Shown here: positions 54,187 to 62,337 of the stretch, in pieces
Layout: each line of letters begins with the position of its first letter
Position numbering within the stretch: the stretch's first letter is position 1
NCBI GenBank assembly: GCA_002471275.1
Contig: DKPQ01000005.1
Location: forward strand, 248,001 to 312,000
DNA length: 64,000 nt
Direction of reading: 5' to 3'
Origin: Flammeovirgaceae bacterium UBA7330
GTDB lineage: Bacteria; Bacteroidota; Bacteroidia; Cytophagales; Cyclobacteriaceae
Notes under the pieces: model-generated
Told to the model about the DNA's origin: nothing
What the model saw: only the letters and a program-made list of their open reading frames with translations
The model's database searches: none
Position numbers and translations under genes: made by a program

Positions 54187-55083
54187 GTGAAGAAAAGAAT
54201 TTTTGTAGTAGCCAATCCTGGTGCCGGACATAAGAAGATTGAGGAGGTTTTACGTGAGTTGGTAGATTTCGCCAGCTCAAAGGACTACGACTATGATGTG
54301 TACCTCACTGCAAAAAACAGAAACGGGCTAAAGACTGTAAAAGAAAATTTTGAGGAGGCCCATTCTGACCTGGTGATTTTAGGAGGCGACGGCACTATCA
54401 ATGAAGCTATCAATGGTCTGACTTTGGATCGCCCGGTAGGAATTGTTCCGTGTGGGTCAGCCAATGACTTTTGTAAAAACATCAAGGTAGGACAGACCAT
54501 TGAGCAGCAGATTCAGACTGCAATTAACGGTAAAAAGAGACAGATCGACCTGGGTCTGTGTGGTGAAAGGAAATTCATCAATGGGGTAGGTATTGGGTTT
54601 GACGGACAGATCGTAGCTGATATCGCAAGATCAACCAGAAACCTGAGAGGTCCGTTTAAATATTACTACCATGTATTTAGGATCCTGGCCGCCTATCAGT
54701 CCAAAGAGACAGGGTATCATTTTAATGATGTGGACGAATCGAAAAAGCTCCTTCTCCTTACAATTGCCAACGGAACCACATTCGGGGGTAGCTTTAAGCT
54801 CAATCCTAATGCGGTAATTGATGATGGTTTGCTGGATGTTTGCGTCATTGAAAAGATCAATCCGTTATTAAGATTCTTGAACATTCCCCGGCTAAAATCC
54901 GGATCACATATCAAACTGAAACAGGTAAATATCCATCAGACCACAGAAATAAAGATTGATGAGCAGCCACTTTTAAATGCACACGTCGATGGTGAGTTGT
55001 TGGGTCATCCACCTTTTCACATCAAAGTACTCCCCAAAGCATTGACGATCCGAGAGCTAAGCCCGGGTAAATCGAGGCCATAG
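54187..55083 (+). CDS. Diacylglycerol/lipid kinase family protein (DagK/YegS type)
   Basis: A 298-residue cytoplasmic lipid kinase. The catalytic glycine-rich motif LGGDGTINEAINGL (GGDGT at 66-70) and VPCGSANDFCKNIKVG are typical of the DAGK catalytic domain; GVGIGFDGQIVADIA and DDGLLDVCVIEK follow. It phosphorylates a lipid alcohol such as diacylglycerol, maybe recycling it after phospholipid or lipoprotein chemistry. The start is GTG 54187. It is 10 bases after the PLP enzyme and 65 bases before convergent lgt. Confidence 0.9.
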   Translation: MKKRIFVVANPGAGHKKIEEVLRELVDFASSKDYDYDVYLTAKNRNGLKTVKENFEEAHSDLVILGGDGTINEAINGLTLDRPVGIVPCGSANDFCKNIKVGQTIEQQIQTAINGKKRQIDLGLCGERKFINGVGIGFDGQIVADIARSTRNLRGPFKYYYHVFRILAAYQSKETGYHFNDVDESKKLLLLTIANGTTFGGSFKLNPNAVIDDGLLDVCVIEKINPLLRFLNIPRLKSGSHIKLKQVNIHQTTEIKIDEQPLLNAHVDGELLGHPPFHIKVLPKALTIRELSPGKSRP

Positions 55084-55148
55084 AACCAATGAAATTTGTT
55101 TTTTAGCTCCAGAGAAAGCACCTCCAAACACCTATTATTAGCACCAAA

Positions 55149-55922
55149 TCACGAGGTGGACTTCCTCATCCTGAGGAAATAGTAACCGATCGCAAAAGCA
55201 ATCAACAGCAAGGAGATAAACTGGGAGTGTGAAAGTACATCATCTATGATGTATCCCCGTCTTACGTCGCCACGAAAGATCTCAATGATGCTTCTACCAG
55301 AGGCATACAGGATCACATAGATGAAGAAGAGTTTTCCTTCCAGCCTGCCATGACGTTTCAGCATATAGAGGAGGACCAAAATGCTACCGATGAGTGTCGC
55401 CTCATATAGCTGGGTTGGATGTAAAGCAGTGTGTAATGGCTCAGCCTGTGCGTTAGGGTCAGTGAATGTAATGCCCAGAAAACTATCCGTTGGCACACCA
55501 TAGCAACACCCCGCAAAAAAGCATCCCAGTCTACCACAGAAATGTATGATGCAGGCTGTAATGGCCAAACGATCCATCATGGGCCAGAGGGGCCATTTTT
55601 CTTTTCTGAAATACCAGACTGTTGCCGGCAAAGCGAATAAAAGGGAGCCATAAAAAACAAAACCCGTCCTGAAGTTTTTGAACATGTTGGATGGAGGATT
55701 GAAATAGTAGTCCGGTTTTTCCAGGTAGAAGAAAAACTTTCCTCCGATAAAAGCAGTAAGGATCACGATAATGGCCAGGTTTTGGATTTTGTCCCGTGTA
55801 ATACCCAGTTCTTTCTTCACGGTAATGGACATATACAGATATCCCAGTACGGCTCCCATCATGATCATGAAGCCATAGGTATGAATGGTGAAATCACCAA
55901 TAGAAATGAGTTCTGGATGCAT
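55149..55922 (-). CDS. lgt: Prolipoprotein diacylglyceryl transferase
   Basis: Transfers diacylglycerol from phosphatidylglycerol to the lipobox cysteine of prolipoproteins, in the inner membrane. 257 residues with about seven hydrophobic segments. FTIHTYGFMIMMGAVLGYLY (conserved His/Tyr), HFCGRLGCFFAGCCYGVPTD (the Bacteroidota form of the HGGLIG/Arg region) and LHPTQLYEA are visible. This serves lipoproteins such as the 528-residue one in this window. It is convergent with the lipid kinase gene. Confidence 0.95.
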   Translation of the reverse strand: MHPELISIGDFTIHTYGFMIMMGAVLGYLYMSITVKKELGITRDKIQNLAIIVILTAFIGGKFFFYLEKPDYYFNPPSNMFKNFRTGFVFYGSLLFALPATVWYFRKEKWPLWPMMDRLAITACIIHFCGRLGCFFAGCCYGVPTDSFLGITFTDPNAQAEPLHTALHPTQLYEATLIGSILVLLYMLKRHGRLEGKLFFIYVILYASGRSIIEIFRGDVRRGYIIDDVLSHSQFISLLLIAFAIGYYFLRMRKSTS

Positions 55923-55954
55923 TGAGTAAATTTACTTCAACCGGTTGGTTACTG

Positions 55955-56440
55955 CTACTGGAAGGGATTATTTTCACCTTGCTGGCTGCTGTCATATACC
56001 CGGATGGCGATGACGTTGGCTTCAGCGGTAACTTCACCGTCGGCCATTACTTTACATTCCATGGTGGTTTTTCTACCTTTCACTTCTGTTACCCTGGCTC
56101 TTAATTCCAGGGGTTTATTATTAGGAGTGGGTTTGAGGTATTTCACGGTAAGTGTGCCTGTAGCATAGCGATAGATGGGCTCGGAATCCAAAGAACGTTC
56201 TTCTCTCTTGTAAGCATCTGCCATAGCAGTGCCCATACAATGACAATCTACCAGAGTCGCCAGGATCCCCCCGTTCAGGAGGTTGGGCCAGCCCTGATAT
56301 TTTTCTTCAGATTGCCAGTGACAGACAGATTCATCGCCTTCCCAACAACTTTTGATCTGTAACCCCTCATGATTGTGAACCCCACACCCAAAGCAGATGT
56401 TTTCAGGCATATGGTCCTGGAAATACATTATTTTCTCCAT
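55955..56440 (-). CDS. PaaI-like hotdog-fold thioesterase
   Basis: A 161-residue protein: CFGCGVHNHEGLQIKSCWEG, then QGWPNLLNGGILATLVDCHCMGTAMAD, where the NGG-ILATLxD motif matches the hotdog thioesterase active site, and GTLTVKYLKPTP. It probably hydrolyses an acyl-CoA thioester; the substrate is not predictable. The extra Cys-rich start (CFGCG) is common to this subgroup. It ends 32 bases before lgt on the same strand. Confidence 0.8.
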   Translation of the reverse strand: MEKIMYFQDHMPENICFGCGVHNHEGLQIKSCWEGDESVCHWQSEEKYQGWPNLLNGGILATLVDCHCMGTAMADAYKREERSLDSEPIYRYATGTLTVKYLKPTPNNKPLELRARVTEVKGRKTTMECKVMADGEVTAEANVIAIRVYDSSQQGENNPFQ

Positions 56441-56746
56441 AATTAGGGTTTGCTGAAAAAGTCTCAGTTACATTAGATACTACTGGCTGAAGAGAAGATG
56501 TATATGTATACTTCGATCTGAAGCCAGGAAGTAGATGATGTGACTGAGGTTAGCCAAGAAAATATCGTTCACGATATTTTCCAGATGCATAAAATAATGC
56601 AATCCTGATCTAAAAACCTTGCACCTGCTTTAAAAAGAATCAAAGTATTATCACGATTATTAAAGCTTACATATAGATTTATATGTTATTTGGCGATTTT
56701 CAGCTGACCCTAATTATTGATTACTTAGCATACAAAGAAAACCAAA
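56441..56746. promoter_or_regulatory. Intergenic region with three inverted repeats
   Basis: This 306-base gap between divergent genes contains no gene that I can support. It holds three perfect dyads: GTATA-TG-TATAC (56500-56511), an 11-bp-armed palindrome GAAAATATCGT-TC-ACGATATTTTC (56558-56581), and ACATATA-GATT-TATATGT (56669-56686). The middle one is the longest and may be an operator or a hairpin. No standard promoter element is clear for the plus-strand gene. Confidence 0.6.
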
Positions 56747-57634
56747 ATGATTCACGTTTTAGATCTAAAGTTTTTAGGAATTGATCATGCCATTGCTGCT
56801 TTTCTTATCGAAAGTAATGATGGGCCGATATTGATTGAAACAGGACCACATTCTACCTATCAGCATTTAAAGGATCAGGTAAGACAGGCGGGATATCAGA
56901 TTGAAGAGATAAAACACGTGCTCCTCACACATATACACCTGGATCATGCCGGAGCAGCCTGGGCCTTAGCCAGGAATGGGGCCAATATTTATGTCCATCC
57001 TTTTGGGGCAGGGCATCTGGAACATCCTTTTAAACTGATGGAGTCAGCCAGGAGGATCTACCAGGACCAAATGGATTATCTGTGGGGGGAGATGAATGAT
57101 ATTCCCGGAGATAAGATCCTCACACCGGAAGACGGATCAATTCTGGAGATAGGAGGAGTGCGGATTCAGGCGCTCTATACGCCCGGCCATGCCAGGCATC
57201 ACATTGCCTGGAAGCTTGATGACCTATTGTTCTCCGGAGATGTGGCTGGCGTAAAAATCGGAAATGGCCCTGTAGTGCCACCCTGTCCACCCCCGGACAT
57301 CAACCTGGAGGACTGGCAGACATCCATTGACAGAATTCTTGACAGTGGTGTGAAAGAAATATACCTGACACATTTTGGCTTGATCCATGATCCGAAAACG
57401 CATTTTCAGCAGCTAAGGACCATGCTCCATGACTGGGGGCAATGGATCAAAAAAGAATGGGAAAAAGGGACGAGCATGGATGAGATGACACCGGCCTTTT
57501 CAAAATATACCGAGCAGCAGTTGAGGGATCTGGGTGTTGGTGACTTGGGCGTGAAGCAGTATGAAGCTGCCAACCCCAGCTGGATGAGCGTGGCCGGGCT
57601 GGTGAGGTATTGGAAGAAGAAGGAGGTAAGTTAG
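56747..57634 (+). CDS. Metallo-beta-lactamase fold hydrolase
   Basis: A 295-residue hydrolase with the zinc motif LLTHIHLDHAGAAW (H62, H64, D66, H67), downstream TPGHARHHIAWKLDDLLFSGDVAG (third-site His and Asp) and LTHFGLIHDPKTH. A glyoxalase II-like or hydrolytic thiolesterase role is possible; the later helical segment (about 225-295) is extra to the core. Its own 5' region contains three inverted repeats. The substrate is unknown. Confidence 0.88.
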   Translation: MIHVLDLKFLGIDHAIAAFLIESNDGPILIETGPHSTYQHLKDQVRQAGYQIEEIKHVLLTHIHLDHAGAAWALARNGANIYVHPFGAGHLEHPFKLMESARRIYQDQMDYLWGEMNDIPGDKILTPEDGSILEIGGVRIQALYTPGHARHHIAWKLDDLLFSGDVAGVKIGNGPVVPPCPPPDINLEDWQTSIDRILDSGVKEIYLTHFGLIHDPKTHFQQLRTMLHDWGQWIKKEWEKGTSMDEMTPAFSKYTEQQLRDLGVGDLGVKQYEAANPSWMSVAGLVRYWKKKEVS

Positions 57635-57766
57635 TAGATCGAGGATAGGCAATGACTTGCTCACGGTTCCTCCCTCGTGACAACTATCAGTTTTTCAGGT
57701 AACCTCCATCATAGGCGTTGATACATAGCTCAAGTACCTTTCTTACCTAAACAACAGAACACTCCG

Positions 57767-58576
57767 ATGAAAAAGATAATGGTTCCGACAGATTTTTCGG
57801 AATGTGCGAAAGTTGCATCCGAAACAGCCATCAGGATGGCGGAGAAGAGCAAGGCAGAGATCATTTTTCTTCATTATATGTCCATTCCGGTCAACTGGAT
57901 TCAAATGGAGCATAACCAGGATAAAATGTATCCTGATGTAACTAAAAAGGTGACTCACGTGACCAACCAATTGAAAGGGCTGGTTGAATTGGCCAATAAA
58001 AGCGGCGTTAAAGCACATCATCACCTGGCATTCAATGGGGGACCATCTGAAATTATCCAACACATAGAAAATTTTGGAATCGATTTGATTGTCATGGGTT
58101 CGCATGGTGCCCGTGGCGTTAAAGAGTTTTTTCTGGGCTCTAATGCTCAAAGGACCATCAGGGAGGCCAATGTACCCGTGCTTATTGTAAAAAAAGAACT
58201 TCAAAAAGCAACTAGTCCAACCATCGTTTTTGTCTCTGATTTCGAAGTAGAAATGTTAATAGGCTTTAGAAAGATTCTGGAGTTTGCTCATTGGATAGAA
58301 GGGACCATTCAGCTGCTTTATATCAACACACCAGATGAGTTTGCAGATACATGGACCATCAGGGCGAAAATGGAGAAATTCAAAAATCTTGCAAAAAATG
58401 AAAATACGGTCATTCAGATAATCAATGCTTTTGATTTTGAAGAGGGATTGTCACGGTATTGCAAAGGCATAAAAGGGGGTATAGTAGCAATGGTCACTCA
58501 TCATAAGGTGAGAGACTCCAAGGTTGATAAAGTGGTTAATCACCTTGAACTCCCTTTTTTCAATGTAAATGACTAG
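57767..58576 (+). CDS. Universal stress protein, tandem UspA domains
   Basis: A 269-residue protein of two Usp domains. The first (1-145) starts KKIMVPTDFSECAKVASETA and has the nucleotide-binding signature GSHGARGVKEFFLGSNAQRTI followed by VPVLIVKK. The second (about 150-269) has degraded binding motifs, for example MVTHHKVRDSKVDKVVNHLE. Such proteins bind ATP and respond to starvation or stress. It ends in a perfect bidirectional terminator shared with convergent DoxX. Confidence 0.88.
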   Translation: MKKIMVPTDFSECAKVASETAIRMAEKSKAEIIFLHYMSIPVNWIQMEHNQDKMYPDVTKKVTHVTNQLKGLVELANKSGVKAHHHLAFNGGPSEIIQHIENFGIDLIVMGSHGARGVKEFFLGSNAQRTIREANVPVLIVKKELQKATSPTIVFVSDFEVEMLIGFRKILEFAHWIEGTIQLLYINTPDEFADTWTIRAKMEKFKNLAKNENTVIQIINAFDFEEGLSRYCKGIKGGIVAMVTHHKVRDSKVDKVVNHLELPFFNVND

Positions 58577-58607
58577 TACATTGCCAATTTGGGTTAAGCG
58601 ATGTAAA

Positions 58608-58637
58608 AAATGGATGCTTTTCATTAAGCATCCATTT
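58608..58637. terminator. Bidirectional terminator between UspA and DoxX genes
   Basis: A perfect 12-bp stem AAATGGATGCTT/AAGCATCCATTT (58608-58619 and 58626-58637) with a six-base loop. It has an A-rich run on the left and a T-rich run on the right, so it can serve both convergent genes. Confidence 0.85.
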
Positions 58638-58640
58638 CAT

Positions 58641-59123
58641 TTACTTCAAATCATTCATGTTTTTTGGTCGCCCTTTCATCATTTCCTCATCATGACGTCT
58701 TTTTTCATCGAGAGAATATTTCCCGGCTCCGAAGATAGAAAAGAATATAAGCGCAAGGAGTACCAGGATGGAGATCTCCAATTCGAAATAGTTGCCAACT
58801 GACATAAATCCACTTGGGAAATTGACGAAAATAACCGCTCCAATCAAAACAGGCACCTGGATCAGACAGGCAGTACGGGTGTAATAACCCAAAAAGATCA
58901 AAGGACCTCCCAAAAGATGGGCAAACATCACATAATGCGCTGCCATGGCTGACATATAAGCCAGGTTCATAGACATTTCACGTAGCTGGTCGAGGTTATT
59001 GACAAAATGAATGCCCTTGAAAGTGATAAAAACACCCAGGGCAATACGAAAAATCACAAACCAGCTGAGTCTGTGGGTATCACCCCAGTGCTCAATTTTT
59101 GTAATTACATTCATGGTCATCAC
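58641..59123 (-). CDS. DoxX-family membrane protein
   Basis: A 160-residue protein with four hydrophobic helices: SWFVIFRIALGVFITFKGI (about 20-38), AAHYVMFAHLLGGPLIFLGYY (about 62-82), CLIQVPVLIGAVIFVNF and ISILVLLALIFFSIFGAGKY. DoxX relatives occur in respiratory or redox-linked membrane complexes; a specific role is not known. The last part (EKRRHDEEMMKGRPKNMNDL) is a charged cytoplasmic tail. It overlaps nothing and shares the terminator with UspA. Confidence 0.82.
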   Translation of the reverse strand: MMTMNVITKIEHWGDTHRLSWFVIFRIALGVFITFKGIHFVNNLDQLREMSMNLAYMSAMAAHYVMFAHLLGGPLIFLGYYTRTACLIQVPVLIGAVIFVNFPSGFMSVGNYFELEISILVLLALIFFSIFGAGKYSLDEKRRHDEEMMKGRPKNMNDLK

Positions 59124-59220
59124 TTATTGGTCTCAGATAAGTTACCAAAAAAAGAAATGCAGATCAAGTACTCGAGAAAAATTAACATCTGAAATCAGTC
59201 TGAAAATCAACGCTTTAACG

Positions 59221-59862
59221 CTATCCTTTGCGAAGAAATACACTACCACTGATCGTTTCAAAACTGGATTTCTTGCCCCCATGACGTATGCGTCCCGCCA
59301 CATCCATCCCAACCATTTTCCTCAATCCGTCTTTTCCTTGTGGGAAGGAAATTTCGATATCAGAATAAACGTCTCCTGAAATTGTTTTGGCTCGAAAATC
59401 AAGACCTTTATTAGCATCAATGGTTAAATCAATATTGCCAGAGATGGTTTTGAGCGCCAGGGGTTGGTCAAAGTAAGTGGTGATGATATTGCCACTAATC
59501 GTTTTGGCACTCACCTCCATCGTTGAAGGAAGATAAATGGTTATAAAGATATCAGAGGTCCAGTTGTCGCGTTTCTTTGCATGAGCATTCCACCGCTCAT
59601 TATCCATTGAAAAATCTATTTTCGAGCCAGAGATGCTTTTTTTAATGGCAAACATCCCATCATCTGCTCCTTCATTGATCGTTACATTGGCCTGGAGATA
59701 AACTTCTTGTTTGTCCCAGATTTTGATTTCGATTTCGTCTGTAAACGGGAAATTGATGCTGACCTGTTTTTGTGCTGTGATTTCCGCTTTTTCTTTAAAT
59801 GTGGTCTGGGCTGCCCCGGTGAGACACCCCAATCCACATAAAATGATCCATAGTCCTTTCAT
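59221..59862 (-). CDS. DUF4097-like exported beta-helix protein (second of pair)
   Basis: A 213-residue exported protein, signal peptide MKGLWIILCGLGCLTGAAQ. Four TISG rungs recur: SAKTISGNIIT, ALKTISGNIDL, RAKTISGDVYS and SFETISGSVFL, the DUF4097/DUF4098 adhesin-like beta-helix signature. The last six residues (VFLRKG) end the last rung, as in its neighbour. It lies two bases after the 332-residue paralogue gene and closes the ECF operon. The function is unknown; it may sit on the envelope and report to the anti-sigma factor (inference). Confidence 0.83.
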   Translation of the reverse strand: MKGLWIILCGLGCLTGAAQTTFKEKAEITAQKQVSINFPFTDEIEIKIWDKQEVYLQANVTINEGADDGMFAIKKSISGSKIDFSMDNERWNAHAKKRDNWTSDIFITIYLPSTMEVSAKTISGNIITTYFDQPLALKTISGNIDLTIDANKGLDFRAKTISGDVYSDIEISFPQGKDGLRKMVGMDVAGRIRHGGKKSSFETISGSVFLRKG

Positions 59863-59864
59863 TG

Positions 59865-60863
59865 CTATTCGCTTTTTCTTAAGTACACATCTCCACTGAT
59901 ACTGCTAATATCAAAATTGACGCCACCACCATTGAGTTCAGCCTGAAATTTGGAGCCAATACCGCTTGGTGTTGCCCAGTTAAAATGGAAAGGCACTTGC
60001 GGGGGTACCGGAGGTACTGGAGCTACAACTGACCGATGGCCTTTTATCATATGCTTCTCAGTCTCTTTTTCCATCTCTTTCAGCGCTTTTTCGTGGTCTT
60101 TCATGGCCTTTTCAGTTTCTTTCATCGCTCTTTCCATGTCTTCATTTACATCTACTTGAATATCAATGTCAAAATCATAAACACTTTTGCCCGTTTTTTC
60201 AACTTTAAGGTCCAGGTCTGTATATACTTCTCCTGAAATAGAGCTGATGGAGAATGAACTTTTATCAGACTGAGAAATTGTTATGTCTATATCTCCACTG
60301 ATGGTGTTGATAGAGCTTGGGAGTTTCTGATTTAGGTTAGAGAATTTGATCTCAATGTCGCCCGAGATGGTTTTAGCCACAATTGGTCCGGTTACATTTT
60401 CTATGAAAATATCTCCGCTTTGACAGCTGAGCTCTACCTCATTGTTCATCCCTTTTACTTCAACGTTGTTGGACTTGAATGAATTATCAGCCAGTTTAAT
60501 CTTGATTGACCTGGGAACTTTAAAAACGTATTCGGCATCCTGTGACCTTCGGGAAGCAGGCATCACGATGACTTCATTCCCTTTATATTCTACGTTCAGG
60601 CCAATGGACGTGTTTTCCATGGCCATGTCGGAGAGAGATCGCAATCCTTCGGCACGTTCTGGCTTTTCCTCAAACCCTTCTGAGAAAATTTCAATATCAC
60701 TACCCGTGGTTCCTTCGATAAGGATATCAGATCCGAATCCCGAGAGTACCAGGCGCGTCTCTGATAAGGTGCCTTTTGGCTTGATAAGGTGCTTTTTAGT
60801 TTCCTGAGCGTGCAATCCTCCTGAAATAAGGATCAGGAGGAATGTGATAATACTTAGTCTCAT
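59865..60863 (-). CDS. DUF4097-like exported protein with charged helical insert
   Basis: A 332-residue exported protein (signal peptide about 1-19, ILISGGLHAQE). Four rungs: VAKTISGDIEI, SINTISGDIDI, SISSISGEVYT and DISSISGDVYL. Between the third and fourth there is an inserted helical, Lys/Glu-rich stretch (about 225-275, ERAMKETEKAMKDHEKALK) and a Pro-rich APVPPVPPQVP linker. The paralogue downstream lacks the insert. Together they look like a duplicated beta-helix pair; role unknown. Confidence 0.83.
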   Translation of the reverse strand: MRLSIITFLLILISGGLHAQETKKHLIKPKGTLSETRLVLSGFGSDILIEGTTGSDIEIFSEGFEEKPERAEGLRSLSDMAMENTSIGLNVEYKGNEVIVMPASRRSQDAEYVFKVPRSIKIKLADNSFKSNNVEVKGMNNEVELSCQSGDIFIENVTGPIVAKTISGDIEIKFSNLNQKLPSSINTISGDIDITISQSDKSSFSISSISGEVYTDLDLKVEKTGKSVYDFDIDIQVDVNEDMERAMKETEKAMKDHEKALKEMEKETEKHMIKGHRSVVAPVPPVPPQVPFHFNWATPSGIGSKFQAELNGGGVNFDISSISGDVYLRKSE

Positions 60864-60883
60864 TTTGTTGTTGTTTTGTCCTT

Positions 60884-61627
60884 TTATATTAAAATTTTGA
60901 TAGCAGTCTCAGCTTGTTGTTTCACTTCAGGGATCACCTGATCACTTTCCAGCATTTTCTTCAGGGATTCTACAGCTGATTTCTCTTTGGCATCAACCAG
61001 TAACCTTATCAATGCTATTTGGATCAACGGATCGTCCTGTAACTCCAGTGATTGTACCAGCTCATCCCTTACCAACTTATTGTCAGAAAATTTCTCCAAA
61101 GCCTGAATGGCCTCATATCTCACATTGGCACTTTCGTCAGTATTGACGGTCTCAATTAATGTTTTGATTAACCGCTCACTGGAATTCGAAGGTGTTTCTC
61201 CAATTTGATTCACCGCCAGGATCCGCTCACTGGCAGAGTGAGTACGCAATGCACTGGTAAGTGTAACTTCCTTGAGTTCCTGAACCTGATTTTGCAATTC
61301 AGCAATCTGTTGTTCATTACCAGTGTTGTTTTTGCCAAGCCAATAGCCGATAAGCAGGATAGCGATGGAAGCTGCGATCTGGAGCCACCCAAAGGAAGAT
61401 CCATTATGCAGGGTAGCTTTTTCTTCTTTGATAGCCGCATCCACAGACCAGCGCACGTGCTCGGGTGTTTCAACCTGTGGTGCTTCGGTCATCAGGTTGA
61501 ACATCTCTTTCAACTCACGCTCCAGGTTTTGGCAATCCTTGCAGGTCGAAAGATGCCCTTTATCTGTCTTCGAGATCTTACCTGTTTCCAGGTATTCAAT
61601 CATCCTTTCTTCACTGATATGTTTCAT
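60884..61627 (-). CDS. Anti-sigma factor with zf-HC2-like start and C-terminal HEAT-like repeats
   Basis: About 247 residues from ATG 61627 (MKHISEERMIEYLETG). A GTG at 61657 directly after the sigma stop would add ten residues. H25, C29 and C32 (GHLSTCKDCQNL) form the zinc anti-sigma motif. A membrane helix (about 80-100, WLQIAASIAILLIGYWLG) follows. Residues about 130-247 are HEAT-like helical repeats on the periplasmic side (SSERLIKTLIETVNT, VRYEAIQALEKFSD, AKEKSAVESLKKMLESD). It would hold the ECF factor inactive until an envelope signal acts. Placement directly after the sigma gene supports this role. Confidence 0.88.
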   Translation of the reverse strand: MKHISEERMIEYLETGKISKTDKGHLSTCKDCQNLERELKEMFNLMTEAPQVETPEHVRWSVDAAIKEEKATLHNGSSFGWLQIAASIAILLIGYWLGKNNTGNEQQIAELQNQVQELKEVTLTSALRTHSASERILAVNQIGETPSNSSERLIKTLIETVNTDESANVRYEAIQALEKFSDNKLVRDELVQSLELQDDPLIQIALIRLLVDAKEKSAVESLKKMLESDQVIPEVKQQAETAIKILI

Positions 61628-61657
61628 TTTTTTATCTTTTTCTGAGGCGATGTCCAC

Positions 61658-62200
61658 TTATGCCTCCAGTTGTTCAAAGTATATCTCTCTCAAATTTTTG
61701 ATGATCCTGTGAACCTGCACTTTGATGGCTGAAACCGATGTAGCTCTCATTTCGGCAATCTGTTCATATTTCAGGCCCTGGAATTTGCTCATCACGATCA
61801 ATTCTCTTTTGTCATCCGGCAGCTTATCCAATGCCTGATACAACCTGTTTTCCCGATCCATCCGATCATCTGTTTCATACATCGCATCGGGTATCGTTTC
61901 GCTCGTCTCCATCCTTGAATGCACCACTTTCAGTTTCTTAAAGTGATCCTTCACCAGGTTTCGCGCAATTTGAAAGATCCAGGTCTCAAACCGCTTGTTC
62001 TTTTGGTACGAGCCCCGGTATTTCATCACACGGATGAATGTGTTTTGCGTCAGATCTCCGCTATCACTGACATCTCTGGTGCAGCGGATAAAATAGTTGT
62101 AGATCCGTTTGTTATACCGGTCATACAAAATCCCCAATTTTTCAAGGTCTCCCCTTTTCACAGCTGACATGAGCTGCTCATCGCTTGTTTCCAATATCAA
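61658..62200 (-). CDS. ECF RNA polymerase sigma factor
   Basis: A 180-residue sigma-70 family ECF factor. Region 2 (about 15-85): LYDRYNKRIYNYFIRCTRD, DLTQNTFIRVMKYRGSYQKN and FETWIFQIARNLVKDHFKK. Region 4 (about 115-170): LDKLPDDKRELIVMSKFQGL and QIAEMRATSVSAIKVQVHRI. No ATG fits the full region 2: the start is TTG at 62200 or 62194, and ATG 62170 would remove the first ten residues. The anti-sigma gene follows directly, then the two DUF4097 genes, as in envelope-stress ECF operons. Confidence 0.93.
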   Translation of the reverse strand: MILETSDEQLMSAVKRGDLEKLGILYDRYNKRIYNYFIRCTRDVSDSGDLTQNTFIRVMKYRGSYQKNKRFETWIFQIARNLVKDHFKKLKVVHSRMETSETIPDAMYETDDRMDRENRLYQALDKLPDDKRELIVMSKFQGLKYEQIAEMRATSVSAIKVQVHRIIKNLREIYFEQLEA

Positions 62201-62290
62201 TCGATTTCACGTGAGAATTATGCTTACTTGAATAGAGCGCATCCGGCATCGCGTGCTGAATGAACCCCAATGCAAGTGGTAAATTCTATG

Positions 62291-62322
62291 AAGTTACTTC
62301 GTGAACCGGAGAAGGTTACATG
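62291..62322 (-). promoter_or_regulatory. Possible ECF-type promoter element
   Basis: On the minus strand TGTAACCTT (62321-62313) and, downstream, GAAGTAACTTC (62301-62291) are present. The first resembles the GTAAC-type -35 of ECF-controlled promoters and lies about 110 bases upstream of the sigma start, suggesting autoregulation. A -10 element is not clear, so this is tentative. Confidence 0.25.
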
Positions 62323-62337
62323 AGGAAATAAAAAAAG

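Noticed and set aside
57661..57679. TCACG/CGTGA stem after the metallo-beta-lactamase fold gene as a terminator
   Set aside because: The stem is only five base pairs with a ten-base loop and the T run is not directly after it.
59011..59379. Plus-strand frame of 122 codons over the DoxX start and DUF4097 end
   Set aside because: It spans the end of one minus-strand gene and the start of another, has no start context, and disappears once those genes are accepted.
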